DNA from: Roseiarcus sp963764955
GTDB taxonomy: Bacteria > Pseudomonadota > Alphaproteobacteria > Rhizobiales > Beijerinckiaceae
Length of the DNA: 64,000 nucleotides
Reading direction: 5' to 3'
Assembly: GCA_963764955.1 (NCBI GenBank)
Contig: CAVXVE010000037.1
Coordinates: 496,001 to 560,000 of the forward strand
The notes under the pieces are model-generated. The model was given only the letters and a program-made list of their open reading frames with translations. It searched no databases and was not told the origin of the DNA. This document shows, piece after piece, positions 17,449 to 28,066 of this stretch (position 1 is its first letter; each line of letters starts with the position of its first letter). The translations under genes were made by a program, and so were the position numbers.

Positions 17449-19092
17449 ATGGACCGCGTCGACTATCAAACCGAGCCGTCGCGGTACAGGCACTGGAAGC
17501 TCAAGTTCGACGGCCGGGTCGCGACGCTGCTCGCCGATTTCGACGAGAACGCGGGTCTGCGCCCCGGCTACAAGCTCAAGCTCAACAGCTACGACCTAGG
17601 TGTCGATATCGAGCTTCACGACGCCGTCAATCGCATTCGCTTCGAGCGGCCGGAGGTGCGCACGGTGGTCATCATGAGCGCCCGCGAGCGGGTGTTCTGC
17701 TCGGGCGCCAACATCTTCATGCTCGGCGTTTCCAGTCACGCCTGGAAAGTCAATTTCTGCAAGTTCACCAACGAAACCCGCAACGGCCTCGAGGATTCGT
17801 CCAGGCACGAAGGCCTGAAGTTCCTCGCCGCCGTCAATGGCTCGTGCGCGGGCGGCGGCTATGAGCTGGCGCTCGCCTGCGACGAGATCGTGCTCATCGA
17901 CGACCGCTCGAGCGCGGTCAGCCTGCCCGAGGTGCCCCTGCTCGGCGTGCTGCCCGGTACGGGTGGCCTGACGCGGCTCACCGACAAGCGCCACGTCCGC
18001 CACGACCTCGCCGACGTCTTCTGCACCACCAGCGAAGGCGTGCGCGGCGAGAAGGCGCTTCGCTGGCGCCTGGTCGACGCGATCGCCAAGCCCGCGCAAT
18101 TCGAGGCGAAGGTGAAGGAGCGCGCCCTCGCGCTCGCCGCGACGAGCGACCGCCCTTCGTCGGCGAAAGGCATAGCGCTCACCCCGATCGAGCGGACGAT
18201 CGAAGCCGACGTGCTCGTCTATCGCCATGTCACAGTCACGATCGACCGCAACGCGCGCGCCGCGACCTTCATCATCAAGGGCCCGAGCGGCGATCAGCCG
18301 CAGGACACAGCGGCGATCGAAGCTCAGGGCGCGAACTGGTATCCGCTCGCGCTCGCGCGCGAACTCGAGGACGCGATCCTGTCCATGCGCACCAACGAGC
18401 TCGACATTGGCCTGTGGCTGATGAAGAGCGAAGGCGACCTCGACGCGGTTCTCGCCATGGACGCGACGCTCCACGCGCTGCGAGAACACTGGCTCGTCCG
18501 CGAAACCATCGGCTATCTCAGGCGCACGTTCAGCCGGCTCGACGTCACTTCGCGCAGCCTGTTCGCGCTGATCGACGAAGGCTCCTGTTTCGCCGGCGCG
18601 CTCTTCGAAATCGCGCTAGCGTGCGACCGGATCTATCATCTCGCTTTGCCGAGCGACCGACCCCCGACAATCGCCATGAGCGCGGCGAACTTCGGCGACT
18701 ATCCGATGGCGAGCGGCCAGAGCCGGCTCGGGCGGCGCTTCTACGACGACAAGGCCGCGCTCGAAAAACTGAAGGCGAACATCGGCAAGCCGCTCGACGC
18801 GGACGCCGCCTTCGCGCTCGGCCTCGCGACCAGCGTTCCCGACGACATCGACTGGACGGACGAGGTGCGCATCGCGGTCGAGGAGCGCGCCTCGCTGAGC
18901 CCCGACGCCTTGACCGCGATGGAGGCGAACCTGCGTTTCGACGGCCCGGAGACTCTGGCGACGCGCGTGTTCGGCCGCCTCACCGCCTGGCAGAACTGGA
19001 TCTTCCAGCGTCCCAACGCGGTTGGCGACAAGGGCGCGCTCAAGGTCTACGGCAAGGGCGAAAAGGCCGCCTTCGACTGGAACCGGGTGTGA
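17449..19092 (+). CDS. boxC: Benzoyl-CoA-dihydrodiol (2,3-epoxide) lyase/hydrolase
   Basis: Cleaves the ring of 2,3-epoxybenzoyl-CoA hydrolytically to 3,4-didehydroadipyl-CoA semialdehyde and formate. The protein has 547 residues, the family norm, with two crotonase-like halves. The N-terminal crotonase part shows RTVVIMSARERVFCSGANIFML and FLAAVNGSCAGGGYELALACDEIVLIDD, and the C-terminal half repeats the fold (SLFALIDEGSCFAGALFEIALACDRIYHLA). Start 17449 has GGGAG 7 bases upstream. The stop overlaps the boxA start (TGATG), so the two are translationally coupled. Confidence 0.95.
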   Translation: MDRVDYQTEPSRYRHWKLKFDGRVATLLADFDENAGLRPGYKLKLNSYDLGVDIELHDAVNRIRFERPEVRTVVIMSARERVFCSGANIFMLGVSSHAWKVNFCKFTNETRNGLEDSSRHEGLKFLAAVNGSCAGGGYELALACDEIVLIDDRSSAVSLPEVPLLGVLPGTGGLTRLTDKRHVRHDLADVFCTTSEGVRGEKALRWRLVDAIAKPAQFEAKVKERALALAATSDRPSSAKGIALTPIERTIEADVLVYRHVTVTIDRNARAATFIIKGPSGDQPQDTAAIEAQGANWYPLALARELEDAILSMRTNELDIGLWLMKSEGDLDAVLAMDATLHALREHWLVRETIGYLRRTFSRLDVTSRSLFALIDEGSCFAGALFEIALACDRIYHLALPSDRPPTIAMSAANFGDYPMASGQSRLGRRFYDDKAALEKLKANIGKPLDADAAFALGLATSVPDDIDWTDEVRIAVEERASLSPDALTAMEANLRFDGPETLATRVFGRLTAWQNWIFQRPNAVGDKGALKVYGKGEKAAFDWNRV

Positions 19093-20372
19093 TGGAGGCG
19101 TCCGAGGCCGCAGTCATCAGGCAGCACCTGATCGACCCCGAGATCTGCATCCGCTGCAACACCTGCGAGTCGACCTGCCCGGTCGGCGCGATCTCCCACG
19201 ATGCGCGCAACTATGTGGTCGACGCGAACATCTGCAATCTCTGCATGGCCTGTGTTCCGCCCTGCCCGACCGGCAGCATCGACAATTGGCGCGCCGTGCC
19301 GCGCGCACGAGCCTACAGCGTTGACGCGCAGTTTGGCTGGGACGCCCTGCCGGCGGAACTGAGCGCCGAGGAGCTCGGCGAAGCCGGCGGCGCTGGCGAA
19401 GCTGCGCTCGCCGTCGCGTCTCCGCCACAAGCCGCGTCCGGCGCGGGAGACGAAGAAAGCGCGTTTGCGGTCAGCGCCTACGCCGCCGTCATCCCACCCT
19501 GGTCGGCCGCCAGTCCTTACGCCAATCTCTATGGGCCGAAGGCGGCGACGCGCTCGGTCGCGGCGACCGTGGTCGGCAATGTCCGGGTGACGGAAGTCGG
19601 CAAGGACTACGACACGCACCACATCGTGCTCGACTTCGGCGCCATGCCGTTTCCGGTGCTCGAAGGCCAGTCGATCGGCATCGTTCCGCCCGGCGTCGAC
19701 GCTGAGGGCTGGACGCGTCATCCGCGTCAATATTCGGTCGCCAGCCCGCGCAACGGCGAGCGCCCCGGCTACAACAATGTCTCACTCACCGTGAAGCGGG
19801 TGCTGGAGGATCACCAGGGCCGCCCGGTGCGCGGAATGGTCAGTAACTATCTCTGCGACCTGAAGGTCGGCGACACGATCGAGGTGACCGGGCCATTCGG
19901 GGTCAGCTTTCTCATGCCCAACCATCCGAAAAGCGCGATCGTGATGATCTGCACCGGAACCGGAAGCGCGCCCATGCGCGCCATGACTGAATGGCGGCGG
20001 CGCCTGCGCAAGTCGGGCAAGTTCGAGAGCGGGAAGCTGATGCTGTTCTTCGGCGCTCGCACCCCGCAGGAACTCCCGTATTTCGGTCCGCTTGGCAATC
20101 TGCCCAAGGACTTCATCGACATCAATTTCGCCTTCAGCCGCATGGCAGGCCACCCCAGGCGCTACGTGCAGGACCTTATGCGCGAGCGGGCCGCCGATCT
20201 TGCGCCCCTCATCGCCGACCCAAACGCCTATTTCTACGTCTGCGGCCTGAAAGCGATGGAGGAGGGCGTGGTGCTCGCTCTTCGCGACATCGCGGTCAAC
20301 GCCGGCCTCGACTGGGAGACCCACGGGACCTCGCTCAAGCGCGACGGGCGGCTGCATCTGGAAACCTACTAG
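19092..20372 (+). CDS. boxA: Benzoyl-CoA 2,3-epoxidase reductase subunit BoxA
   Basis: Transfers electrons from NADPH to BoxB. The protein has 426 residues. Two [4Fe-4S] ferredoxin motifs are at Cys19/22/25/29 (CIRCNTCESTCP) and Cys48/51/54/58 (CNLCMACVPPCP), followed by an Ala-rich linker and a ferredoxin-NADP reductase-like module: HPRQYSVASPRNGE for FAD, VMICTGTGSAPMRAM for the NADPH pyrophosphate, and a C-terminal aromatic end (HLETY). It is coupled to boxC upstream, and boxB follows after 20 bases. Confidence 0.95.
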   Translation: MEASEAAVIRQHLIDPEICIRCNTCESTCPVGAISHDARNYVVDANICNLCMACVPPCPTGSIDNWRAVPRARAYSVDAQFGWDALPAELSAEELGEAGGAGEAALAVASPPQAASGAGDEESAFAVSAYAAVIPPWSAASPYANLYGPKAATRSVAATVVGNVRVTEVGKDYDTHHIVLDFGAMPFPVLEGQSIGIVPPGVDAEGWTRHPRQYSVASPRNGERPGYNNVSLTVKRVLEDHQGRPVRGMVSNYLCDLKVGDTIEVTGPFGVSFLMPNHPKSAIVMICTGTGSAPMRAMTEWRRRLRKSGKFESGKLMLFFGARTPQELPYFGPLGNLPKDFIDINFAFSRMAGHPRRYVQDLMRERAADLAPLIADPNAYFYVCGLKAMEEGVVLALRDIAVNAGLDWETHGTSLKRDGRLHLETY

Positions 20373-20392
20373 CTTTCGAACAGGAGAAACCG

Positions 20393-21883
<1,491 letters not shown>

Positions 21884-21964
21884 GGAGGCGACGCCTCTCC
21901 CCTCCGGGAGAGGGCGGGGTGAGGGATGCGCGGCCATGGGTTCACCGCTGGTCTAAGGTGCCAG

Positions 21965-22051
21965 TGGTGCGGACGGCGGGGGTCGAACCCGCACAGCCTT
22001 GCGGCCGAGGGATTTTAAGTCCCTTGCGTCTACCGGTTTCGCCACGTCCGC
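21965..22051 (-). tRNA. tRNA-Leu(UAA)
   Basis: Reverse-strand tRNA with a 7-bp acceptor stem (GCGGACG/CGTCCGC), a T-arm GCGGGTTCGACCCCCGC, and an anticodon arm GGGACTTAAAATCCC whose loop CTTAAAA gives anticodon UAA. The long variable arm (CGGCCGCAAGGCTGT region) is the class II shape expected for leucine. The 3' CCA is encoded. Confidence 0.95.
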
Positions 22052-22094
22052 ATGGACAGCGCGCTTGTTTCACACTTCGCGGCGAAAATGAACC

Positions 22095-22595
22095 TCAGGC
22101 GCCCTTGTCGTTCGCGATCGGCGGCTGGAAGCTGAGGCCCATGTCCCAAGGGAAATAGATCCACGTGTCCTGGGAGACCTCGGTGACGAAGGTGTCGACC
22201 AAAGGCCGCCCCAAGGGCTTGGCGTAGACGGTGGCGAAATGCGCTCTCGGCAGCATCTCGCGCACGAGCTTGGCGGTCGCGCCGGTGTCGACCAGGTCAT
22301 CGACAATGAGGATCTTCGCCCCCTCGTCGAGACTGGAGACCTCAGGAGCGATCGCCTTGAGGACCTTGAGGCCGCCTTGCGTCTTATAGTCGTGATAGGA
22401 GGCGATGCTCACCGTCTCGATCACCCGGACCTCGAGCTCCCGCGCGACGATCGCCGCCGGGACAAGACCGCCGCGCGTGATGGCGACGATGGCGTTGAAC
22501 GGGCCGGCGGAGGCCAGCCGCCAGGCCAGCGCCCGGGCGTCCCGATGGAACTGGTCCCACGAAACCGGAAAGGCCTTCTCGCGGGGGGCGGTCAC
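22095..22595 (-). CDS. gpt: Xanthine (guanine) phosphoribosyltransferase
   Basis: Salvages xanthine and guanine to XMP/GMP with PRPP. The protein has 166 residues (E. coli Gpt is 152). GTG 22595 is chosen because AAGGAG stands 7 bases upstream; the in-frame sequence before it is unrelated. Motifs include VAITRGGLVPAAIVARELEVR, the PRPP-binding loop ILIVDDLVDTGATAKLVREM and the typical end VSQDTWIYFPWDMGLSFQPPI. It sits 109 bases downstream of the CinA-like gene on the same strand. Confidence 0.93.
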   Translation of the reverse strand: MTAPREKAFPVSWDQFHRDARALAWRLASAGPFNAIVAITRGGLVPAAIVARELEVRVIETVSIASYHDYKTQGGLKVLKAIAPEVSSLDEGAKILIVDDLVDTGATAKLVREMLPRAHFATVYAKPLGRPLVDTFVTEVSQDTWIYFPWDMGLSFQPPIANDKGA

Positions 22596-22704
22596 CAGCG
22601 GCTCCTTGGCGCAAAAGATCGCCTTCTCCTTAGCAAGGGCGATGGCGTTGGGCGAGCAGCCGCCGCGCGGAATCAACACCTTTCCGATGCAGGCTGGTCG
22701 AGCC

Positions 22705-23457
22705 TCAACCGGCCACGGCGTCTCCTGACAGCTCGGCGACCATCGCCTCGACGGCGCGCCGCGCCGCGGCGACGGCCGCTTCGTCCTTCCCGCGCACCAC
22801 GATCTGGTTGTTGAAGCGCCCGTCCTTGAACGACGGATAGGAGCCGATCGCCACATTGGGATGGGCGGCGGCGAGCGCTGCCAGAGGCTCGCCGTACCGG
22901 CCCTCCGGCAGGCTTCCCGCGACGATGGTCTCGACCAGCATCACCGCTCCGGTCTGCATCGATTTGACGGCGAAGTCGAGCATCGCCTGCATGACCGCGG
23001 GCACGCCGGCGAGCACGTACACATTGCCGATTCGAAAGCCCGGCGCCCGGGAGATCGGATTCTCGATAAGGTCCGCCCCCTCGGGCATGCGCGCCATGCG
23101 GCGGCGCGCCGGAGTGAGGTCGCCGGGGGCGTAGCGCTCAAGCATGATCGCGATCGCCCGCGGATCCTCGCCCACGGCCACGCCGAAGGCGCGTCCGATC
23201 GAATCGGCGGTGATGTCGTCGTGGGTCGGACCGATGCCGCCGGTCGTGATCACATAGTCGTAGCGCGCCCGGAGCGCGTTGACGGCTGCGACGATCTCCT
23301 GCTCGACATCGGGCACGACCCTCGCCTCGCGAACATCGACGCCGAGCTTCGCCAGATATTCAGCGATATAGCCAAGGTTTCGGTCCTTGGTGCGCCCGGA
23401 CAGGATCTCGTCGCCGATCACCAGGACGGCTGCAGTTACGGTGGTCGGTTCGTTCAT
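22705..23457 (-). CDS. CinA/MoaB-type molybdopterin-binding domain protein
   Basis: A 250-residue protein consisting of the COG1058 (CinA N-terminal) domain only. It shows AVLVIGDEILSGRTKDRN at the start, VITTGGIGPTHDDITADSIG as the binding loop, and a C-terminal APGFRIGNVYVLAGVPAVMQAM plus a second subdomain ending in FNNQIVVRGKDEAAVAAARRAVE. CinA domains have been linked to ADP-ribose pyrophosphatase activity and to MoCo-like folds. The C-terminal PncC deamidase part of full CinA is absent. Start 23457 has GGAGAGGA. Confidence 0.9.
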   Translation of the reverse strand: MNEPTTVTAAVLVIGDEILSGRTKDRNLGYIAEYLAKLGVDVREARVVPDVEQEIVAAVNALRARYDYVITTGGIGPTHDDITADSIGRAFGVAVGEDPRAIAIMLERYAPGDLTPARRRMARMPEGADLIENPISRAPGFRIGNVYVLAGVPAVMQAMLDFAVKSMQTGAVMLVETIVAGSLPEGRYGEPLAALAAAHPNVAIGSYPSFKDGRFNNQIVVRGKDEAAVAAARRAVEAMVAELSGDAVAG

Positions 23458-23643
23458 GGCCAAATCCTCTCCGGGCGCGGCGCAACAGTCGAAGCCCGCC
23501 GCAATGAAGCGCAACGCTAGCACGGGCGCCGGCAAAGGCCGCCGCCGCCGAAATGAGCGAAGTTCGCCCAGCCCCACATCGGCGCCTTGTCTTCCTCGCG
23601 AGGCGGGGCATATGTGTGAAGTCTGGAACTGGCAAGGACCGCT

Positions 23644-24480
23644 TTGGTGGGGACATCGACGACATTCGTGCTCGCAAACGAGCGGCTTGGCCGCCGCAGC
23701 GGCCAAATACGGCTGCATGGGCCGGAAGATTTCGCTGCGATGCGCAAGGCAGGCGCGCTGACCGCCGAAGCGCTCGACCTGATCGGTCCGCTGGTCAAGC
23801 CCGGCGTCACGACCGCGAGCCTCGACCGGTTCGCCTTCGAATTCGCGCGCGATCACGACGCCTATCCGGCGTCCCTGAATTACCGCGGCTATCGCAAGTC
23901 GGTCTGCATCTCGATCAATCACGTCGTCTGCCATGGCGTTCCCGATGAGAAGCCGCTGCGCGACGGCGACATCCTCAACATCGACGTGACCCTGATCGTC
24001 GACGGATGGCATGGCGACGCGAGCCGCATGTTCGTTGCGGGCGAGGTCCCGCGGCGGGCGCAGCGGCTGATCGACGTCACTTACGAAGCGATGATGCGCG
24101 GCATCGAAGCGATCAGGCCCGGCGGGACGACGGGCGACATTGGCTACGCCATTCAGACCTATGCCGAGGGCGAGCGCTGTTCGGTCGTGCGGGACTTTTG
24201 CGGCCACGGCCTTGGCCGGTTGTTTCACGACGAGCCGAACATCCTGCATGCTGGCCGGAAAGGGGAAGGCGTTCCGCTTCGCCCCGGCATGTTCTTCACC
24301 GTCGAGCCGATGATCAACCTCGGCGGTTACGGGGTGAAGATCCTCTCCGACGGCTGGACGGCGGTGACGCGGGACCGGTCCCTGTCCGCGCAATTCGAGC
24401 ATACGGTCGGCGTGACCGAGACGGGTTATGAGATCTTCACCCTCTCGCCCACCGGAGCTGATCGCGCGCCAATCGGATGA
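23644..24480 (+). CDS. map: Methionine aminopeptidase, type I
   Basis: Removes initiator methionine co-translationally. About 278 residues. Metal-ligand positions are in place: Asp and Asp in NIDVTLIVDGWHGDASRMF, His in GHGLGRLFHDEPNILH, Glu in FTVEPMINLG and Glu in AQFEHTVGVTE; the substrate-side His is in NHVVCHGVP. The first about 25 residues before LHGPEDFAAMRKAG are poorly conserved and the start (TTG 23644 or GTG 23647) is uncertain. The stop overlaps radC by 4 bases. Confidence 0.94.
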   Translation: MVGTSTTFVLANERLGRRSGQIRLHGPEDFAAMRKAGALTAEALDLIGPLVKPGVTTASLDRFAFEFARDHDAYPASLNYRGYRKSVCISINHVVCHGVPDEKPLRDGDILNIDVTLIVDGWHGDASRMFVAGEVPRRAQRLIDVTYEAMMRGIEAIRPGGTTGDIGYAIQTYAEGERCSVVRDFCGHGLGRLFHDEPNILHAGRKGEGVPLRPGMFFTVEPMINLGGYGVKILSDGWTAVTRDRSLSAQFEHTVGVTETGYEIFTLSPTGADRAPIG

Positions 24481-25280
24481 CCTCGGAAGCTGGCAGAGAG
24501 CGCCGCGCCCAACGGCGCAATCACCTGAACGAGGCGGGCCCGGTCCCGCTTGCGGCAGGCCTGCCGCACTTGCCTGGCGAGCCGGCGACGGACGGGGGCG
24601 ACAGCGAAACGCCGCACTATCACGGACATCGCGAGCGGCTGCGCTCGCGCTTGAGAGAGGCCGGGGCAGGCGCCCTTGCCGACTACGAGCTCCTCGAACT
24701 CATTCTTTTTCGCGCGATCCCGCGCCGCGACGTGAAGCCGCTGGCGAAGACCGTCATCGCGCGCTTCGGCTCCTTCGCCGAAGCGATCGCGGCCGCGCCC
24801 GAACGGCTGGCTGAAATCGAGGGCATGAGCGCCGGCGTCATCTCGGAGTTCAAGATCGTCGAGGCCGCCGCGCAACGCTTCGCCAAGGGCGCGGTCAAGA
24901 AGCGGCTCCCGATGGGGTCGTGGAGCGCGGTGATCGACTATTGCCGGACGTCGATGGCGTTCGAAGGCCGCGAGCGCTTTCGGATCCTGTTTCTCGACAA
25001 GAAGAACGGCCTCATCGCCGACGAGGTTCAGGGGTCGGGCACTGTCGATCACACCCCGGTCTACCCGCGCGAAGTGATCCGCCGCGCGCTCGAGCTTTCG
25101 GCGACCGCGGTCATCCTGGTCCACAATCACCCTTCCGGCGATCCGACGCCATCGACCCAGGACATCAAGATGACGCAGGACATCATCGCGATCGCCAAGA
25201 GCCTGGGCGTCGCCGTCCATGATCACATCATCGTGGGGCGCGACGGGCACGCCTCGCTGAGGGGCCTGAGGCTGATCTGA
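24477..25280 (+). CDS. radC: RadC-family JAB/JAMM-domain protein
   Basis: A 267-residue protein. The N-terminal UPF0758 part has HRERLRSRLREAG and a helix-hairpin-helix-like AEIEGMSAGVISEFK. The C-terminal JAMM metalloprotease-like domain carries VHNHPSGDPTPSTQD with the zinc-binding His-x-His...Asp pattern. The family is named for DNA repair, but its function is unsettled. ATGA overlap with map indicates one transcript. An extra N-terminal segment of about 50 residues precedes the conserved domain. Confidence 0.93.
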   Translation: MTSEAGRERRAQRRNHLNEAGPVPLAAGLPHLPGEPATDGGDSETPHYHGHRERLRSRLREAGAGALADYELLELILFRAIPRRDVKPLAKTVIARFGSFAEAIAAAPERLAEIEGMSAGVISEFKIVEAAAQRFAKGAVKKRLPMGSWSAVIDYCRTSMAFEGRERFRILFLDKKNGLIADEVQGSGTVDHTPVYPREVIRRALELSATAVILVHNHPSGDPTPSTQDIKMTQDIIAIAKSLGVAVHDHIIVGRDGHASLRGLRLI

Positions 25281-25747
25281 CCCGGGGCCTGCGCCCAGCC
25301 TGATGGCGGCCATCCCCGGATGCCGGATACAACCTTAACGCGAACGATCTGCGAAATCGACGCAAGCGAACGAAAGCAAAAGAAAGCGAAATGGCTTTCT
25401 TCTGCTTTCATTCGCTTTCTTTTAGTTTTCGGAATTGGGACTTTTCAAAGGGTTACGGCCGAAAAAAGTAGAAAAATTTTCGCGGGCTTTCCGATTCTCG
25501 CGCCGGTTGTGTCGAGCAGGTTTTCAAACAGCCACAGCCTCTCGTCTCCGGGCCGCGAAGCGCCGAGTTGATTCCTATAATGGGAACATGTATAGCGATG
25601 TTTTCTGATTTTGTCAAGAAAAGACTGGACTTCGCGCCGAGCGCGACAGGTCCGGTTCAGCCGGCGCTTCTTCATCGCCCGGGATTTTGCGGAGCTCGAG
25701 CTCGATCAGGGAGATGGCGAGCCGGCCGGGCAAAGCGGCTGCAGGCG
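25281..25747. other. Low-GC intergenic region, no supported gene
   Basis: A 467-base gap between radC and mocA with clearly lower GC than its flanks. It holds the long inverted repeat at 25364-25417 and the AT-rich run TAGAAAAATTTTCGCGG. One minus-strand frame at 25445-25675 (76 codons) is open but has no recognisable domain and no ribosome site. TATAATGGG at about 25577 could be a promoter -10 element. Confidence 0.6.
25364..25417. repeat. 24-bp imperfect inverted repeat downstream of radC
   Basis: Arms 25364-25387 and 25394-25417 pair with only two mismatches around a 6-base GAAATG loop; one strand is purine-rich (AAGCGAACGAAAGC), the other pyrimidine-rich. A TCTTTT tract follows, so it could terminate map-radC transcription, but the arm length is unusual. 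Confidence 0.65.
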
Positions 25748-26371
25748 CTAGGCGCCACCCTGAGACCGCCGCGCGGCCGCCAGATCGTCGGGCGTGTCGA
25801 TATCGTGGGTCACGCTCATGTCGGAAGCCTCGACTTCGACGAGTTCGTCAGCGCGGAGCGCGCCGATCAGCAGCCGCGCCCCCTCGTCGCCTGTGAGGCT
25901 CATGGCCGCCTCGAACAGGCCCCGGCCCAGAAGAACCGGATTGCCGCGCCGGCCTTCGCGCAACGGGACGGCGGCGAGCGCGCCCTTGCGCGCAAGGAAG
26001 GCGCCGATCAGGGCGTCGATGAGCTGAGGCTCGATCCACGGCATGTCGCCCAGGAGCACGAGCGCTCCCGCGACATCCGGCGCCGTCGCCGCGAGACCTG
26101 CCTTGAGCGAGGAGGCGAGGCCGCTCGCAAACTTCGAATTGAAGGTGATCGCAATGTCGAGGTCGGCAAGCGCCGCTTCGACGGCGCTCTGAGCATAGCC
26201 GGTGACGACGACGACCGGACGCGCCCCCGACGCGAGCGCCGCCTCCGCGACACGCCGCACGATCGGCTTGCCGTCGAGTTTCGCCACGAGCTTCGTCACG
26301 TCCAGGCCACCGCCGGCGCGAAAGCGCGACGATTGGCCTGCGGCGAGCACGATGGCGCCGACCTCAGTCAT
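25748..26371 (-). CDS. mocA: Molybdenum cofactor cytidylyltransferase-like protein
   Basis: A 207-residue MobA-like nucleotidyltransferase that adds CMP to molybdopterin to form MCD, the cofactor of CoxL-type hydroxylases. Signature VLAAGQSSRFRAGG, then a Lys in TKLVAKLDGKPIV, the metal-binding Asp in LVLLGDMPWIEP, REGRRGNPVLLGR and VTHDIDTPDDLAAA. It is the last gene of the Cox operon, overlapping the preceding moeA-like gene by 8 bases. This gives a direct functional tie: the operon encodes both a molybdenum hydroxylase and its cofactor maturation. Confidence 0.9.
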   Translation of the reverse strand: MTEVGAIVLAAGQSSRFRAGGGLDVTKLVAKLDGKPIVRRVAEAALASGARPVVVVTGYAQSAVEAALADLDIAITFNSKFASGLASSLKAGLAATAPDVAGALVLLGDMPWIEPQLIDALIGAFLARKGALAAVPLREGRRGNPVLLGRGLFEAAMSLTGDEGARLLIGALRADELVEVEASDMSVTHDIDTPDDLAAARRSQGGA

Positions 26372-27365
26372 CGGGCGCGCGCGGCTGCGGACGCGATGCG
26401 ATCTCCATCAAAAGCCCACCGACGCCCATCGCGCGGATGTCCGCGTCATGGATCGGCACGCCCGCCAGCACGCGCTGCAGAACCCAGTCGAAGCCGTTTT
26501 CCTTGGGCGAGCGGGCGCAGCCCGGCGCGCCGATGATCGGCGTCCCGTGGCGCTCCGCGAGGAGCAGCAGGTTGCCGGGGTCGACCGGCATGCCGAACCG
26601 TTCGATGCGTCCTCCGATCGCCTCGATGGCGGCGGGAATCACATCGCGGCGATCGGTGATGGCGGAGGCCCCGAAAGCGATCAGCGCATCGGCGCCGTCG
26701 ATCAACCCTGCGAGCCCCTTGGCGAGGGGTCCGAGCTCGTGCGGCACGATCTCCTGCCCGACGATCCGCGATCCCGCCGGCTTGAGGCGCGCCTCGAGCA
26801 CACGCAAGGTCTTCGCCACGGTCGAGGGCTTGAGGCCGGGGAGCGTCGTCGAGACCACCCCGATGCGCATCGGCTTGAAGGGCTGAACGGCGATCGCGCC
26901 AGTTGGAGCCGCGGCGAGCGCAGCCTCGAGCGTCCCTCCTCGAGTTGCAAACGGGATGATCTTGACCGTCGCCACCATGTCGCCGTCGGCGACGGCGCGA
27001 TAGGGCGGCAAGGTCGCGACGGTGATCGCTTCATCGATCGCATTGACCCGATCGATAGCCTCCGCCCCGATGACAGCGAGCCCGGCGCGCTCGGCGAACA
27101 GATTGACCCGCCCGGTGAACGGATGCGAGCAGCGCAGATTCGCGCCCGCAAGGCGCGTGGCGAGCCTGAGCGCCGCCTGATTTTCGTCGACGTCGCCGGG
27201 CTCGAGCCGCGCGGCCACGACGCATTTCACCCCCGCCGCCGCCAGCGCCAGCCTGCGCTCGTGGGTGAGGATATCGCCCTTCTTATACGCGACGCCATCA
27301 AGCCTCACCCCGTGCGCGAGGACCGCGCCCTCAGCTTCCTCGATCGGGGTTGAGCCGAATTTCAT
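26364..27365 (-). CDS. Molybdopterin-binding (MoeA/MogA-like) protein
   Basis: A 333-residue protein. The N-terminal part has MKFGSTPIEEAEGAVLAHGVRL, similar to MoeA-type entry sequences. The C-terminal half carries the molybdopterin-binding fold with VVSTTLPGLKPSTVAKTLRVLEARLK and ADALIAFGASAITDRRDVIPAAIEAIGG, here with an SAITD loop in place of the common GGTS. In other genomes this module is fused to MocA; here the two are separate but overlapping. Probable role: molybdate or cofactor handling for the Cox enzyme. Confidence 0.85.
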   Translation of the reverse strand: MKFGSTPIEEAEGAVLAHGVRLDGVAYKKGDILTHERRLALAAAGVKCVVAARLEPGDVDENQAALRLATRLAGANLRCSHPFTGRVNLFAERAGLAVIGAEAIDRVNAIDEAITVATLPPYRAVADGDMVATVKIIPFATRGGTLEAALAAAPTGAIAVQPFKPMRIGVVSTTLPGLKPSTVAKTLRVLEARLKPAGSRIVGQEIVPHELGPLAKGLAGLIDGADALIAFGASAITDRRDVIPAAIEAIGGRIERFGMPVDPGNLLLLAERHGTPIIGAPGCARSPKENGFDWVLQRVLAGVPIHDADIRAMGVGGLLMEIASRPQPRAPDD

Positions 27366-28066
27366 GCCGCGGCGCTCTCAGCGCGCAGCGGCTTCTTGCG
27401 CAGCGAGGCGACAATCTCTCCGATGATCGAAACCGCGATTTCAGCCGGGCTGACCGCCCCGATGTCGAGACCGATCGGCGCATGAATGCGCGCGAGCGAC
27501 GTTTCATCGAAGCCCTGGGCGCGCATGCGCTCAATCCGTCGGCCATGCGTCTTCCGCGATCCGAGCGCGCCGATATAGAAGCAATCGGCGCGAAGCGCGA
27601 CCATGAGCGCCGGATCGTCGATCTTCGGGTCGTGGGTCAGGAGGCAGATCGCGGTAAAGCGGTCGAGCGGCGCCTCGGCCAGCGCTTCGTCGGGCCACTT
27701 GGCGATGACCGGAACATCGGGAAAGCGATCCGGCGTCGCGAACGCAGTGCGCGGATCGATGATCGTGACGTCGAGGCCGGCGATCCGCGCGATCGGCGCC
27801 AAAGCCTGCGAGATATGCACCGCTCCGATGAGGGCGAGCCGCGGCGCCGGCGCCTGGACGGTCAGAAAATAGTCCTCGCCCTCATGCGCGACGGTTGCGC
27901 TTTTGCCCATGCGCAAAGCCGCCTCCAATTCCGGGCCAAGCGGATCGGCGTCGACGCCTTCGGCGCCGACGAAGCGCTGCTCGCCATCGGAAAGACGAGT
28001 GACGATCGCGCCGGCGCGCCGCTCGGCGCGAGCCAGGTTCATCGCCTTGAGGACATCGAGGCGCAT
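27362..28066 (-). CDS. xdhC: XdhC Rossmann-domain (C-terminal half) protein
   Basis: A 234-residue protein with an N-terminal linker (VLKAMNLARAERRAGAIVTRLSDG) and a C-terminal XdhC_C Rossmann domain: LALIGAVHISQALAPIARIAG, VTIIDPRTAFATPDRFPD, CFYIGALGSRKTHGRRIERM and HAPIGLDIGAVSPAEIAVSI. XdhC-like proteins bind molybdenum cofactor and help sulfurate and insert it. It overlaps the moeA-like gene (ATGA) and the N-terminal-half gene (TGATG). In many organisms both halves form one protein. Confidence 0.9.
   Translation of the reverse strand: MRLDVLKAMNLARAERRAGAIVTRLSDGEQRFVGAEGVDADPLGPELEAALRMGKSATVAHEGEDYFLTVQAPAPRLALIGAVHISQALAPIARIAGLDVTIIDPRTAFATPDRFPDVPVIAKWPDEALAEAPLDRFTAICLLTHDPKIDDPALMVALRADCFYIGALGSRKTHGRRIERMRAQGFDETSLARIHAPIGLDIGAVSPAEIAVSIIGEIVASLRKKPLRAESAAA

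Noticed and set aside
25445..25675. 76-codon minus-strand frame in the low-GC gap
   Set aside because: No ribosome site, no domain, and partly repeats low-complexity sequence; not enough to call a gene.
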